In this document: positions 33,723-42,844 of the stretch, piece after piece
Layout: each line of letters begins with the position of its first letter
Position numbering within the stretch: position 1 is the stretch's first letter
Source of the DNA: Marinospirillum alkalitolerans
Lineage (GTDB): Bacteria > Pseudomonadota > Gammaproteobacteria > Pseudomonadales > Halomonadaceae
Reading direction: 5' to 3'
DNA length: 64,000 nucleotides
Assembly: GCF_045055655.1 (NCBI RefSeq)
Contig: NZ_JBANFI010000004.1
Coordinates: 310,001-374,000 of the forward strand
Notes under the pieces: generated by a model
The model's input: only the letters and a program-made list of their open reading frames with translations
The model's database searches: none
What the model was told of the DNA's origin: nothing
Translations under genes and position numbers: made by a program

Positions 33723-34262
33723 ATGAATCTATCTCGCCCTAGGTTGAGTACAGGCCGTGTTATCTGGGCCCATTTGATGCGTGCCTCTTTATTGCTGCTG
33801 CTGTGGTGGATCTTAACTGAGGGTGCACTGCATAGCTGGATCATTGGTGGGCCAGCCATCTTGTTGGCGCTGATGATCGCGGCCCATTTGGCACCTGTGC
33901 GCCTAACCGCAAGCCGCTTTTCGCTATGGGGTTTACTGCGCTTTGTCGGTTTTTTCTTGCGTCTCTCGATTGTCGCGGGGTTCGATGTTGCTTGGCGCTT
34001 GCTCCATCCCAGACTGCCCATTGAGCCTGGCTGGCAGTCTTTTCAAACACGCTTGCCTGCCGGTCGGATGCGTTGGTTGCTCGCCATGACCCTGTCACTC
34101 TTACCTGGCACCATCACGCGTTCGCTGGAGGGGCCTCAGCTAGAGCTCCATGCGCTGGATGTGCGCCAGGATTTAGAAGCCCAGTTCAGGGCAACCGAAG
34201 TGGCCATTGCGGCGATCTTTTGCTATCCGCTGCCCACCACAGATTCCGTTTCTTCTGTATAA
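33723..34262 (+). CDS. mrpE: Mrp-type cation/proton antiporter subunit E
   Basis: 179 residues with two or three N-terminal membrane helices and the MnhE/MrpE pattern of a hydrophobic N-terminus followed by a soluble C-terminal domain (SLLPGTITRSLEGPQLELHALD, as in the family's LTPGT motif). It is the first gene of an eight-gene operon; GGAG lies before the ATG at 33723. It is a structural subunit of the membrane complex. The frame extends 13 codons upstream without support. Confidence 0.9.
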   Translation: MNLSRPRLSTGRVIWAHLMRASLLLLLWWILTEGALHSWIIGGPAILLALMIAAHLAPVRLTASRFSLWGLLRFVGFFLRLSIVAGFDVAWRLLHPRLPIEPGWQSFQTRLPAGRMRWLLAMTLSLLPGTITRSLEGPQLELHALDVRQDLEAQFRATEVAIAAIFCYPLPTTDSVSSV

Positions 34263-34274
34263 GGAAAGCTCATC

Positions 34275-34619
34275 ATGGATAGCATCTATGCTCTGTGTGC
34301 GTTGTTGCTGGTGTTTGCGCTCCTGCTGGGGCTAGTCAGAATTTGGCGCGGCCCCCTGCCTGCTGATCGGATGCTGGCCGCACAACTCTTTGGTACCTCC
34401 AGTGTCGGTCTAAGCCTGCTCCTGGCTCAGTGGATGCACCTGCCTGCCTTGCGCGATATAGCTTTAGTGCTGGCCCTGCTCGCCTTGATGGCCAGTGTCG
34501 CTTTTGTGGCTCGCGGCCAGCCACAACAACCCAAGGCGGGTGATCCTGCTCAGTCCAACACCCGCTCTGAACCTGCTTCTGATCCAGCATCAGCAGAGGA
34601 GAAGCCAAATGCTCCTTAG
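34275..34619 (+). CDS. mrpF: Mrp-type antiporter subunit F
   Basis: 114 residues with three membrane helices in the first 80 residues and the MrpF pattern RIWRGPLPADRMLAAQL. The last 30 residues are a polar Pro/Ser/Ala-rich tail, longer than in most MrpF proteins. It lies 12 bases after mrpE and overlaps mrpG by 11 bases. Confidence 0.9.
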   Translation: MDSIYALCALLLVFALLLGLVRIWRGPLPADRMLAAQLFGTSSVGLSLLLAQWMHLPALRDIALVLALLALMASVAFVARGQPQQPKAGDPAQSNTRSEPASDPASAEEKPNAP

Positions 34620-34914
34620 TCTACAAGCCCTTTTCTTGATCAGCGGCGCGATGTTCTTTGTCATCGGCAGCCTCGGTTTATTGCGCTTCCCAGATACAGC
34701 ATCACGCCTGCATGCCCTCACCAAGGTGGATAACCTCGGTTTAGGTTTACTGGTCTGCGGCCTACTCCTCGGCACTGAGCAGGGGATTTGGGCCTTAAAA
34801 CTGCTGCTCATTTGGCTGCTAACGATTGCAGCCAGTGCGCTGGCTGGTCATCTGGTGTTGAACCAGACACCCCACCATCCGCCTTCACCACGCTCAGGAG
34901 AGGATCATGATTGA
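34609..34914 (+). CDS. mrpG: Mrp-type antiporter subunit G
   Basis: 101 residues with three membrane helices and the MrpG signature GSLGLLRFPDTASRLHALTK. The ATG at 34609, just after GAGGAGAAG, lies inside the end of mrpF; the frame also runs upstream in the mrpF overlap, but homology starts here. The end overlaps the next gene by 8 bases. Confidence 0.92.
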   Translation: MLLSLQALFLISGAMFFVIGSLGLLRFPDTASRLHALTKVDNLGLGLLVCGLLLGTEQGIWALKLLLIWLLTIAASALAGHLVLNQTPHHPPSPRSGEDHD

Positions 34915-35815
34915 TTGGCTTTTAGTGGGTGGCCTGCTGCTGCTGGCCATCGGTGTACTGGTGGCACGACAGCTTTATCAAGCCGTGGTGATGTTTATCG
35001 CCTTTGGTCTGTTAATGGCTTTGGTCTGGATACGCATGGAGGCCCCAGATCTGGCCTTGGCTGAAGCAGCGATAGGTGCGGGACTGACCGGCGTCTTGCT
35101 CCTGGATGCCCTGGGACATTTGCGCGAGCCGCACCGGCCATCGAACCCATCCTTGGCCTTGCCGTTGGTGATGACTGGATTGCTCTGCCTGTGTCTGCTC
35201 GCGGCACTGCTTTACCCTGTAACCGAGCGCGAGAGCTTGATTGAGCAGGTAGCCACCTCCTTGCCAGCGACTGGGGTAGAACATCCCATTACAGGTGTTC
35301 TGCTCGCGTTTCGCGCTTATGACACGCTGCTGGAAGTCGCCGTGGTGCTGGTGGCCGTGGTGGTGGGCTTGGCATTAAGAATGAGCCATGAGGATCAACC
35401 CGCAGCCAGTCAGGCCCACTCTCCACTACTGAGTGGCATGCTGGCATGGCTCGCCCCAGTCATGCTGTTGGTCGGAAGCTATCTGCTATGGATCGGGAGC
35501 TATCGCAGTGGTGGCGCGTTTCAATCCGCTGCGGTTTTAGCCGCCTTGCTGGTGTTGCTCAAACTGGCTGGTTTTTCTTTACAGCGTTTAAGTTCAGGTT
35601 GGGTGTTTCGCTTGGGTGCGGTGGTGGGGCTTGGCTTTTTTATCGCCGCTGGCTGGCTGGCTCAAGGCTTGGGTGGTCAGTTTCTGGAGTGGCCCACCGC
35701 TGTATCCGGCGCGTTTATCCTCTCGATCGAGCTGGTGCTCAGTGGTTCTTTAGCCCTGCTGCTCTACAGCCTGTTTGAAGCCAGCCCTGCGCCGCTTCCT
35801 CTTCAAGTATCCTAA
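34907..35815 (+). CDS. mrpB: fused MbhD/DUF4040 and MrpB-like subunit
   Basis: 302 residues with about eight membrane helices. The N-terminal part (about 1-75; LYQAVVMFIAFGLLMALVW, EAPDLALAEAAIGAGLTG) is the DUF4040/MbhD domain found at the end of long MrpA proteins. A middle stretch (TGVEHPITGVLLAFRAYDTLLE) matches the MbhE/MrpA tail, and the C-terminal part (about 180-295; GSYRSGGAFQSAAVLAA) is MrpB-like. So pieces that belong to MrpA and MrpB elsewhere are one protein here. GGAGAGG lies before the ATG. Confidence 0.85.
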   Translation: MIDWLLVGGLLLLAIGVLVARQLYQAVVMFIAFGLLMALVWIRMEAPDLALAEAAIGAGLTGVLLLDALGHLREPHRPSNPSLALPLVMTGLLCLCLLAALLYPVTERESLIEQVATSLPATGVEHPITGVLLAFRAYDTLLEVAVVLVAVVVGLALRMSHEDQPAASQAHSPLLSGMLAWLAPVMLLVGSYLLWIGSYRSGGAFQSAAVLAALLVLLKLAGFSLQRLSSGWVFRLGAVVGLGFFIAAGWLAQGLGGQFLEWPTAVSGAFILSIELVLSGSLALLLYSLFEASPAPLPLQVS

Positions 35816-35833
35816 AACGGAGAATGCACAGCC

Positions 35834-36151
35834 ATGCCGAGCCTGCTGCTTTATACCTTAACTGGCGGACTTTTGGTCTTGCTTGGATTGCTAGGATTTG
35901 TGTTACACGCTCATCTACTGCGCCGCCTGATGGCCTTTAATCTGATGGGCAGTGGCTGCTTTTTAGTGATGGTTGGATTCGCCCAATATACCTCTGATGT
36001 CGATGCCGTTCCTCAAGCGCTGGTTTTAACCGGCATCGTAGTTGCCGTGGCCGCCACCGCCTTGGCGCTGGTCTTGGTCAGACGCTGGTATCACCTGACA
36101 GGACAGGTCACCTTGACCGAAGACACATCACCCAAGAAGGAGACATCATGA
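35834..36151 (+). CDS. mrpC: Mrp-type antiporter subunit C (NuoK-like)
   Basis: 105 residues with three membrane helices, homologous to NuoK. It has the MrpC motifs GLLGFVLHAHLLRRLMAFNL and DAVPQALVLTGIVVAVAATA. It lies 18 bases after mrpB and overlaps the next start by ATGA. Confidence 0.93.
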   Translation: MPSLLLYTLTGGLLVLLGLLGFVLHAHLLRRLMAFNLMGSGCFLVMVGFAQYTSDVDAVPQALVLTGIVVAVAATALALVLVRRWYHLTGQVTLTEDTSPKKETS

Positions 36152-37620
36152 GTAACCATCTGATGCCCTGGCTGGTGATGCTTCCTCTCGTTTGGGCGCT
36201 CTTGGGCTTGCTCACCCCGCGCTCTTGGGCAGAGAAACTGGCCCTGCTGTTTGTGCTGCTTCAAGGCGCTGTGCTGCTCGCTATTTCGGCTGAAGGCTGG
36301 GGGCAAGTGGTGTTCTTAGGAGGTTGGGCACCACCACTGGGCATTGCATTGCGCATGGAGGGCGTGACCCACCTGCTACTCTGGCTGACGTGGATAGTGA
36401 TGAGCTTCTCTGCGCTGCATGCCAGTCGTTATCTGATCGAGTATCCACGCGCGCAGGTCTATTTCTGGCCACTTTTTGCTTTTTGCTGGTCTGGCCTGAA
36501 TGTGGTCTGGCTGTCGGGCGATCTGTTTAATCTCTATGTTGGCCTCGAATTACTGGGCCTGAGTTCAGTCGGGCTGATCGCCCTGACCGGACAAAAAGAA
36601 GCACTGGGTGCCAGCCTGCGCTATCTCTATGCCGCTTTATTGGGTTCCTTGGCTTATCTATTGGGCGTTGGGTTGCTCTATGGTGCTTATGGCACACTCG
36701 ATCTCCACCTGCTGAGCCAAGCATTCACACTCAATCCTCTCACTTGGATGGCACTGGCCTGCATGACGCTGGGCTTGCTGCTCAAAACAGCGATCTTTCC
36801 GCTCCATAGTTGGCTTCCACCCGCCCATGCCCGTGCGCTACCTCCTGTCAGTGCACTGCTCTCCGGGCTCGTCGCCAAGGCCTCCTTTGTGATTCTGGTG
36901 CGCCTGTGGATCGATCTGGCATGGCCGCAAGCCAGCGAGGAGACCTTACTCTATGGGTTAGGCCAAGGACTAGGAGCCTTAGGCGCAGGCGCCATTCTCT
37001 GGGGTGGCTGGATGGCTTGGCGTCAGGAGCAGCTCAAACCTCTGGTGGCCTATTCCACCGTGGCACAGCTTGGCTATTTAATGCTGGCCTTTCCGTTAAT
37101 TTTTGGTGCGACCAGTCAGCTCGCGGCTTCTCTTGCGTGGGAGGGAATGTGGATGCAGCTTCTGGCGCACGGACTGGCTAAAGCCGCGATGTTCCTTGCG
37201 GCGGGCAATCTGGTTCTGGCGATGGGACAGGGTGAACTCAAAGGCTTACATGGCGTGGGACGTCATCTGCCCTTCTCATTATTGGGTTTTGGCTTGGCTG
37301 GCGTCAGTTTGATGGGATTACCCCCCAGCGGCGGCTTCACCGCCAAGTGGCTGATGCTACAAAGCGCCTTGATCAGCGGTCAGGGGTGGTGGATCGCCAT
37401 TTTACTGGTCGGCAGCCTGCTGAGTGCACTGTATGTTTTCAAAGTCTTTCATTACTGCTTCACTGAAGAGCCCAATGAGAGTGATCATTTCCGCCATCCA
37501 TCGACCTGGCTCGATCTCTCTGCTCTGCTACTGGCCTTAGGGGCACTGGCTTTAGGTCTGGCTTCCTACTGGCCGATGACCTGGATGCAATCCTCTTGCC
37601 TGGGAGGCTCGCTATGCTAG
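36148..37620 (+). CDS. mrpD: Mrp-type antiporter subunit D (NuoM/N-like)
   Basis: 490 residues, about 14 membrane helices. The proton_antipo_M domain contains the functional Glu of helix 5 (NLYVGLELLGLSSVGL), the Lys-bearing LLLKTAIFPLHSWLPPAHARA and VAYSTVAQLGYL. These residues form part of the proton path. Start overlaps mrpC by four bases (ATGA); the stop overlaps the next gene by seven. Confidence 0.92.
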   Translation: MSNHLMPWLVMLPLVWALLGLLTPRSWAEKLALLFVLLQGAVLLAISAEGWGQVVFLGGWAPPLGIALRMEGVTHLLLWLTWIVMSFSALHASRYLIEYPRAQVYFWPLFAFCWSGLNVVWLSGDLFNLYVGLELLGLSSVGLIALTGQKEALGASLRYLYAALLGSLAYLLGVGLLYGAYGTLDLHLLSQAFTLNPLTWMALACMTLGLLLKTAIFPLHSWLPPAHARALPPVSALLSGLVAKASFVILVRLWIDLAWPQASEETLLYGLGQGLGALGAGAILWGGWMAWRQEQLKPLVAYSTVAQLGYLMLAFPLIFGATSQLAASLAWEGMWMQLLAHGLAKAAMFLAAGNLVLAMGQGELKGLHGVGRHLPFSLLGFGLAGVSLMGLPPSGGFTAKWLMLQSALISGQGWWIAILLVGSLLSALYVFKVFHYCFTEEPNESDHFRHPSTWLDLSALLLALGALALGLASYWPMTWMQSSCLGGSLC

Positions 37621-39113
37621 ATCTTCATTTTTGGCTGCCACTGGCGGTCCTCTCAACCTCTTTGATTGCCGCAGCGCTGATCTTTTGGATTCCAGAGCAC
37701 AGTAGCCGACTGCGCACCAGTGTGAACCTAGCGGCAGCCTTATTTAAAATTCTGCTGATGGTGCTGATTCTGATCGGCGTCAGTCACGGCGAAGAGTTTA
37801 TTACCCAGTTTCCGCTGATGCAGGATGTTGATTTTGTGCTGCGCGCCGATGCGCTAGGCGTGCTGTTTGCTGGCCTGTCTTCTGTTCTTTGGCTCTTCAC
37901 CACCATCTATGCCATCGGCTATCTTGAACATACACCGAACCGTCGCCGCTTCTTTGGCTTTTTTAGTCTTTGCGTGGCTTCCACTCTCGGTATTGCCTTT
38001 GCGGGTAACCTGTTCACCTTTGTGATCTTTTATGAACTGCTGACGCTCTCGACCTATCCTCTGGTGGTGCACAAGGGCACACCGGCGGCGCTGCGAGCCG
38101 GACGCCTGTATTTGCAATACACCCTGGCAGGCGGCTTGGTGCTGCTGATGGGCGTCTTGGCACTGCATAGCCTTGTCGGTGCTGTTCCCTTTGCTGAAAA
38201 GGACGCACTGGTCGCCTTGGCAGAAGAGCAGCCTCATCTATTGCAAGGTATTTTCCTGCTGCTGATGCTGGGTTTGGCCGTGAAAGCCGCGATGGTACCT
38301 TTGCATGGCTGGCTGCCTCAGGCGATGGTCGCACCCGCTCCCGTCAGCGCTCTGCTTCATGCCGTTGCGGTCGTTAAGGCCGGGGCCTTTGGCATCGTGC
38401 GGGTAGTCTATGATGTCTATGGTATTACGCTGAGCTGGGAGCTTGGGCTGCTGCTTCCGCTTGGTTTGGCCGCAGCCTTCACTATTTTATATGGCTCCAT
38501 TCGTGCCCTCAGCCAAACCGATATCAAAAAACGCTTGGCCTTCTCAACCGTCAGTCAAGTCTCTTATATTGCGCTGGGAATTAGCCTGTTTGGGCCTTTG
38601 GGCACCTTGGGTGGCCTGGTCCATCTGCTGCATCAAGGCTTGATGAAGGTCACGCTGTTCTTCTGCGCTGGCAACTATGCCGAAACACTTGGCATTCATC
38701 GTATTGATCAACTCGATGGAGCAGGACAGCGCATGCCCGCCACCAGTCTGTGCTTTACGCTGGGCGCGCTGGGCATGATTGGCCTACCGCCTTTAGCTGG
38801 TTTTATCAGCAAGTGGTATCTGGCCAGCGGGGCTGTCGCCATCCAGGCCTATTGGGTCATTCCTGTTCTCTTGGCAAGCAGCCTGTTGAATGCCGCTTAC
38901 TTTTTACCCTTGCTGTATCGTATCTGGTTTAAACCCCAAACTCAGAGCTGGCCGCATGAAAGACAGCTTGGACGCTGGGATACCAGTGCGTGGTTATTGA
39001 TTCCCCCCGTCGTGACCGCCACCCTCAGTCTTTTGGCGGGTCTTTTTGCCGCTTCAGCCCTCAGCCCCTTGGCTTGGGTGGAGCTGATCATTCAGCGGGA
39101 GTATCTACCATGA
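37614..39113 (+). CDS. second antiporter-like subunit (complex I subunit 5 / MrpD family)
   Basis: 499 residues, about 14 helices. Conserved elements: NLFTFVIFYELLTLSTYPLV (helix-5 Glu), AAMVPLHGWLPQAMVAP, PVSALLHAVAVVKAGAFGI (helix-8 Lys) and LAFSTVSQVSYI. It belongs to the NuoL/M/N superfamily, closest to the free-standing MrpD-like proteins rather than full-length MrpA, as it lacks MrpA's C-terminal extension. The ATG at 37614 follows GGGAGG and lies in the end of mrpD. Stop and next start overlap as ATGA. Confidence 0.88.
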   Translation: MLDLHFWLPLAVLSTSLIAAALIFWIPEHSSRLRTSVNLAAALFKILLMVLILIGVSHGEEFITQFPLMQDVDFVLRADALGVLFAGLSSVLWLFTTIYAIGYLEHTPNRRRFFGFFSLCVASTLGIAFAGNLFTFVIFYELLTLSTYPLVVHKGTPAALRAGRLYLQYTLAGGLVLLMGVLALHSLVGAVPFAEKDALVALAEEQPHLLQGIFLLLMLGLAVKAAMVPLHGWLPQAMVAPAPVSALLHAVAVVKAGAFGIVRVVYDVYGITLSWELGLLLPLGLAAAFTILYGSIRALSQTDIKKRLAFSTVSQVSYIALGISLFGPLGTLGGLVHLLHQGLMKVTLFFCAGNYAETLGIHRIDQLDGAGQRMPATSLCFTLGALGMIGLPPLAGFISKWYLASGAVAIQAYWVIPVLLASSLLNAAYFLPLLYRIWFKPQTQSWPHERQLGRWDTSAWLLIPPVVTATLSLLAGLFAASALSPLAWVELIIQREYLP

Positions 39114-40882
39114 TGGCGTCTGCGTTACTGCTGCTCACCCCGCTATGGCCTCTGGTTTTGGCCGGCGGTTATTTACTGATGATGGCCTTTGGGCAGCGCT
39201 GGGCCGCGTTGAACTGGCTCTGGATCAGCGCGCCCTTACCTGCTCTCGCTCTGGCGCTCTTGATGCCAGCCGATCCTGCCTTGACCTCCTTGCATCTGCC
39301 CTTTCTACTGCTAGGCAGCCTCTGGTGGCTCGATGAAGTACGTCAGGTTTTTCTGGTGACAACGGCTCTGCTGTGGCTGATGGCGGGGCTCTATGCACGA
39401 GGCTACTTTGCCGCAGCCACCCATCCAGCGCGGCCAGATCAACCCGCATCTGACAAGATGGGCTTTGCGGCCTTATGGCTCCTCACGCTCAGCGGCAATC
39501 TGCTGCTGATTATTGCTGAGGATATCGCCAGCTTTTATTTGGGTTTTGCCTTGATGACCTTTGCCGCCTATGGCCTGGTGATCGATTCTCGCAAGGCCAG
39601 CGCTTTATATGCTGGTCGGGTTTATCTTGCTATGGCTTTATTGGGAGAGGCCGCGATGCTGGCCGCACTGATCGGCCTCAGCCAACAGGCCGCCGCGCCA
39701 CAAATGGGGCCAGCAGCGGCCAGCTTGATGACCTCGGAGCCATCGATATGGATCCTCAACTGCCTGCTGCTTGGCTTTGGTGTCAAGGCTGGCTTACCTC
39801 TGCTGCACCTCTGGCTGCCTTTAGCCCATCCTGTCGCACCCACACCTGCCAGTGCCGTACTGTCTGGTGCGATGATCAAAGCCGGACTCCTCGGCTGGTG
39901 TCTGCTCCTGCCGCTGGGACAGGTCAGCTGGCCAGTATGGGGACAGATCTTTTTAGTGGCAGGACTGATCAGCATGCTCGGCGCTGTCTTGCCCGGCCTG
40001 CTCCAAAGCCATCCTAAGGCTGTCCTTGCCTATTCCAGCATCAGCCAGATGGGAATGATGATCAGTGTGCTGGGGGCCAGCTTGATTGAGCCAGCTCTAT
40101 GGCCACTGGCGCTGCCCGCCTTATTGCTGTTTGTCGCCCATCACGGGCTCAATAAGGGAGCACTGTTTCTGGCCGTAGGACTGGCTGAAAAACCACCGCG
40201 CTGGCCGCTGACCCTGTTTCTACTGCTGACGCTCTTGCCCCCTCTGGCCTTAACTGGTCTGCTGACCAGCGGCTTGGTCACCAAATGGATGCTCAAGCAA
40301 GGACTTTATGCACAAGAGATGTCGCAGCTGGTGATGTGGCTCACCTTAGGTGCCGGTGGCACAAGCTTATTAATGCTGCGCTATCTATTCCGCCTCTGGG
40401 CCTTGATGCCCGCGCAGCCACATCGCCCACCCTTAAGTCAGCAGCTCGCTTGGCTGGGCCTGATGCTGGCTGCGCTCACCTTGCCTTGGTGGTTCACCGC
40501 TCCTGGCGGCGCAGCGCTGCTCTGGCCTGATTTCAAGGGTTGGCTCGAACTGGCCTGGGTTCCGCTGCTTGCTTTACTCTTGGCCCTACTGGTCATCAAG
40601 CTACTGCCCCAAGGAGGGCCTGAATGGCCACCCGGAGATCTCCTCCTGCCGCTCAGCTGGCTGGCGCGGCGTATTGGGCAGGCACTGGCACCTTGGCGCT
40701 CAACAGAGTTCACTCTGATCCAGCGCTTGGTGGACTGGATCAAACAGACTGCTGCCCAACGGCAAGATACCAACAGACTGGCGCGGCTTGAAGAGAGGTT
40801 ACGCCAGAACATGGCTTTGTTGTTTCTTTGTGGCTGCGCGCTGCTTGCCAGCCTGTATTTCTTGCTCGGAGCGGTCTCCTGA
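39110..40882 (+). CDS. third antiporter-like subunit (NuoL/HyfB-like)
   Basis: 590 residues, about 15 helices, more divergent. It keeps IIAEDIASFYLGFALMTFAA (acidic helix-5 equivalent), VKAGLPLLHLWLPLAHPVAP, SAVLSGAMIKAGLL and LAYSSISQMGMM. A C-terminal hydrophilic region with an RLARLEERLRQ helix precedes a last membrane span, recalling the extended C-terminus of NuoL-like proteins. GGGAG precedes the ATG at 39110. It closes the operon; a hairpin follows at 40902. Confidence 0.85.
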   Translation: MMASALLLLTPLWPLVLAGGYLLMMAFGQRWAALNWLWISAPLPALALALLMPADPALTSLHLPFLLLGSLWWLDEVRQVFLVTTALLWLMAGLYARGYFAAATHPARPDQPASDKMGFAALWLLTLSGNLLLIIAEDIASFYLGFALMTFAAYGLVIDSRKASALYAGRVYLAMALLGEAAMLAALIGLSQQAAAPQMGPAAASLMTSEPSIWILNCLLLGFGVKAGLPLLHLWLPLAHPVAPTPASAVLSGAMIKAGLLGWCLLLPLGQVSWPVWGQIFLVAGLISMLGAVLPGLLQSHPKAVLAYSSISQMGMMISVLGASLIEPALWPLALPALLLFVAHHGLNKGALFLAVGLAEKPPRWPLTLFLLLTLLPPLALTGLLTSGLVTKWMLKQGLYAQEMSQLVMWLTLGAGGTSLLMLRYLFRLWALMPAQPHRPPLSQQLAWLGLMLAALTLPWWFTAPGGAALLWPDFKGWLELAWVPLLALLLALLVIKLLPQGGPEWPPGDLLLPLSWLARRIGQALAPWRSTEFTLIQRLVDWIKQTAAQRQDTNRLARLEERLRQNMALLFLCGCALLASLYFLLGAVS

Positions 40883-40901
40883 ACCCGTCTCCTCTCCTCC
40901 A

Positions 40902-40966
40902 GCGATGCTGCCGAATCAGTTGGCAAGGTCGGTAGCATCGCCTGTAAACAAGACAAAGCTTGTCTT
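40902..40966. other. two hairpins after the Mrp operon
   Basis: GCGATGCTGCCGA (40902-40914) pairs with TCGGTAGCATCGC (40929-40941) with one G-T mismatch, and AAGACAA-AGC-TTGTCTT (40950-40966) forms a second hairpin. Neither is followed by a T run. They may end the Mrp transcript by protecting or pausing it; the remaining bases up to the chemoreceptor start show nothing else. Confidence 0.45.
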
Positions 40967-41110
40967 ATATCATCCTCATCACAGAAGAAGACTGCTAATC
41001 TTTTGCCCCTAGTCAATGCACCTAGCGATCAACCAGCCAGTGCAGACTAGGGCCATCAAGAGAAAAGTCCTCTCTTGTCACCAAGACCGACTTCTGTGTG
41101 CAGGATGCCT

Positions 41111-42727
41111 ATGATCAATATTCGTTTGTCTCTGATTCAACTGATTAGCGCCGCCACTCTCCTTCTGCTGCTCGCCACAGGCACAACCTTTGCCTTAATG
41201 AAATCCAGCTTGAGCCTGTTTGAAGACTATGTGCAACAAGACAGCGAAGTCGAACGCCAGATGACGCGCCTCTTTTATGAATCGCTTGGCCTGCGCCTTG
41301 CGGTTTTATCCAAAACCAATAATCCAGCCAGCCCGCAACCAGATATCAGTTTCCAGCGCGCACAAGAAGAAATTCAAGCCACCGTCACGCATCTCCAGAC
41401 ATTGGATCAAGCCGGCTTGATTGCTGAGCCTCAGGCCGTGCGCGAATTAATCCAGCTGCAGAACGAATGGCTGAACTGGGCGGATCAGTTGATGCACACC
41501 GCTCGTCAGGCCGATCGTGACGCTATCGCCCGAGTCTTTCCTGATGAATCGCGACGCTGGCAAGCCTTTCGCCACCCTTTACTCGATCGTCTGGCTTGGC
41601 AAAGTGCACAGGGTGAGGCCGTCTACCAAGTCGTTCAACAGGCTTCATGGCGGGCGGCCCTCTTTTCTGCCAGTATCTTTGTGTTGTCTTTATTGCTGCT
41701 GGCTGCAATAGGCTATTCCGTTTTGCGCCGCATCCACCAAGCTCTGGGTGGCGATCTACGCTACGCTGTTGAAGCCGCTAACCAGATCGCGCAGGGTAAC
41801 CTGACCCGCCCTATCCGCTATGATGTCAACTGTCGCCATAGCCTCTTGGCCTATCTCAACAGCATGCAAACCCAGCTTAAAAGTCTGATTGAAGCCGTCC
41901 AAAATCATGCGCATCAGGTGGCCCATTCCGCTCAGGTGGTTTTTGATCAGTCCAATGATTGTATGCAGCGTGGTGAAGAGCAAACCCAATCCACCCACAC
42001 CTCAGCCAGTGCAATAGAGCAAATGCACCTCTCCAGCCAAGAAGTTGCACAACGCATTCTCAATACAGCGCAAGCGATTCATAGCACGCAGGAAAAAGCT
42101 CAAGCCAGTCAAGCGAGGCTCGAAAAAACCGTCGATACAGCCCACTCTTTGCAGCAGCATATTGAGCACACCAGTCGCACCCTACAGCAACTCCAGGCCA
42201 ATTCAGAAAATATTACTCAAATCATTCATACCATTCGCTCAATTGCAGAACAAACCAATCTCCTCGCCCTGAATGCCGCCATTGAGGCCGCACGCGCGGG
42301 TGAACAAGGACGTGGCTTTGCTGTTGTTGCCGATGAAGTCCGTCTGCTCGCCAGTCGCTCTGCCGCCAGTACCAGCGAAATTGAGCAGGTGATCGAAGAG
42401 GTCTTGTCACAAACCAGTGCAGCCGATCAAAGAATGACAGCCAGTCGTAGCGCAACGGAAAGCACTCTCGAACAAGCTCAGGCCACACTCGAAGAGTTAA
42501 ACAGCCTGCTAGAAACCCTGTTCAGTATTGCCGATCTGAGTCAGCAAATTGCCACAACCGCCGAGCAACAATCCCTTGCCACTGAGAGCATTCATACCCA
42601 GATGGCCAAAATGAATCAAATGGCGGATGACAATCAGATGGCACTGCAAACTAACTTCACAACGGCCAAGCAACTCAGCCGTACCTCGGAGACCCTGCTG
42701 GAAGAAACACAGCGTTTCCAACTGTAA
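41111..42727 (+). CDS. methyl-accepting chemotaxis protein with small periplasmic sensor
   Basis: About 538 residues. TM1 (about 8-30), a roughly 150-residue mostly helical periplasmic region, TM2 (about 185-210), a HAMP-like segment and a signalling domain with tip QTNLLALNAAIEAARAGE. The sensor is rich in heptad-like helices (QRAQEEIQATVTHLQTLDQ), as in four-helix-bundle receptors. The ATG at 41111 (MINIRLSL) is preferred with CAGGA upstream; ATG 41105 and a TTG further up are in frame. No pentapeptide tail. Monocistronic. Confidence 0.88.
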   Translation: MINIRLSLIQLISAATLLLLLATGTTFALMKSSLSLFEDYVQQDSEVERQMTRLFYESLGLRLAVLSKTNNPASPQPDISFQRAQEEIQATVTHLQTLDQAGLIAEPQAVRELIQLQNEWLNWADQLMHTARQADRDAIARVFPDESRRWQAFRHPLLDRLAWQSAQGEAVYQVVQQASWRAALFSASIFVLSLLLLAAIGYSVLRRIHQALGGDLRYAVEAANQIAQGNLTRPIRYDVNCRHSLLAYLNSMQTQLKSLIEAVQNHAHQVAHSAQVVFDQSNDCMQRGEEQTQSTHTSASAIEQMHLSSQEVAQRILNTAQAIHSTQEKAQASQARLEKTVDTAHSLQQHIEHTSRTLQQLQANSENITQIIHTIRSIAEQTNLLALNAAIEAARAGEQGRGFAVVADEVRLLASRSAASTSEIEQVIEEVLSQTSAADQRMTASRSATESTLEQAQATLEELNSLLETLFSIADLSQQIATTAEQQSLATESIHTQMAKMNQMADDNQMALQTNFTTAKQLSRTSETLLEETQRFQL

Positions 42728-42844
42728 GAGCAAACCGCTGACAACAGACTGGAGAAAATTCATCAAACTGCTACACTAGCACGCCTTTTTGGGCTCGCAA
42801 TCGAGCTCATTGGCCAAGCTCATTAAGCAACTAGGTGTTGATGG

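Noticed and set aside
42728..42844. Small gene or tRNA between the chemoreceptor and the flavoprotein
   Set aside because: No cloverleaf, ribosome site plus frame, or repeat could be made out in this 117-base gap.
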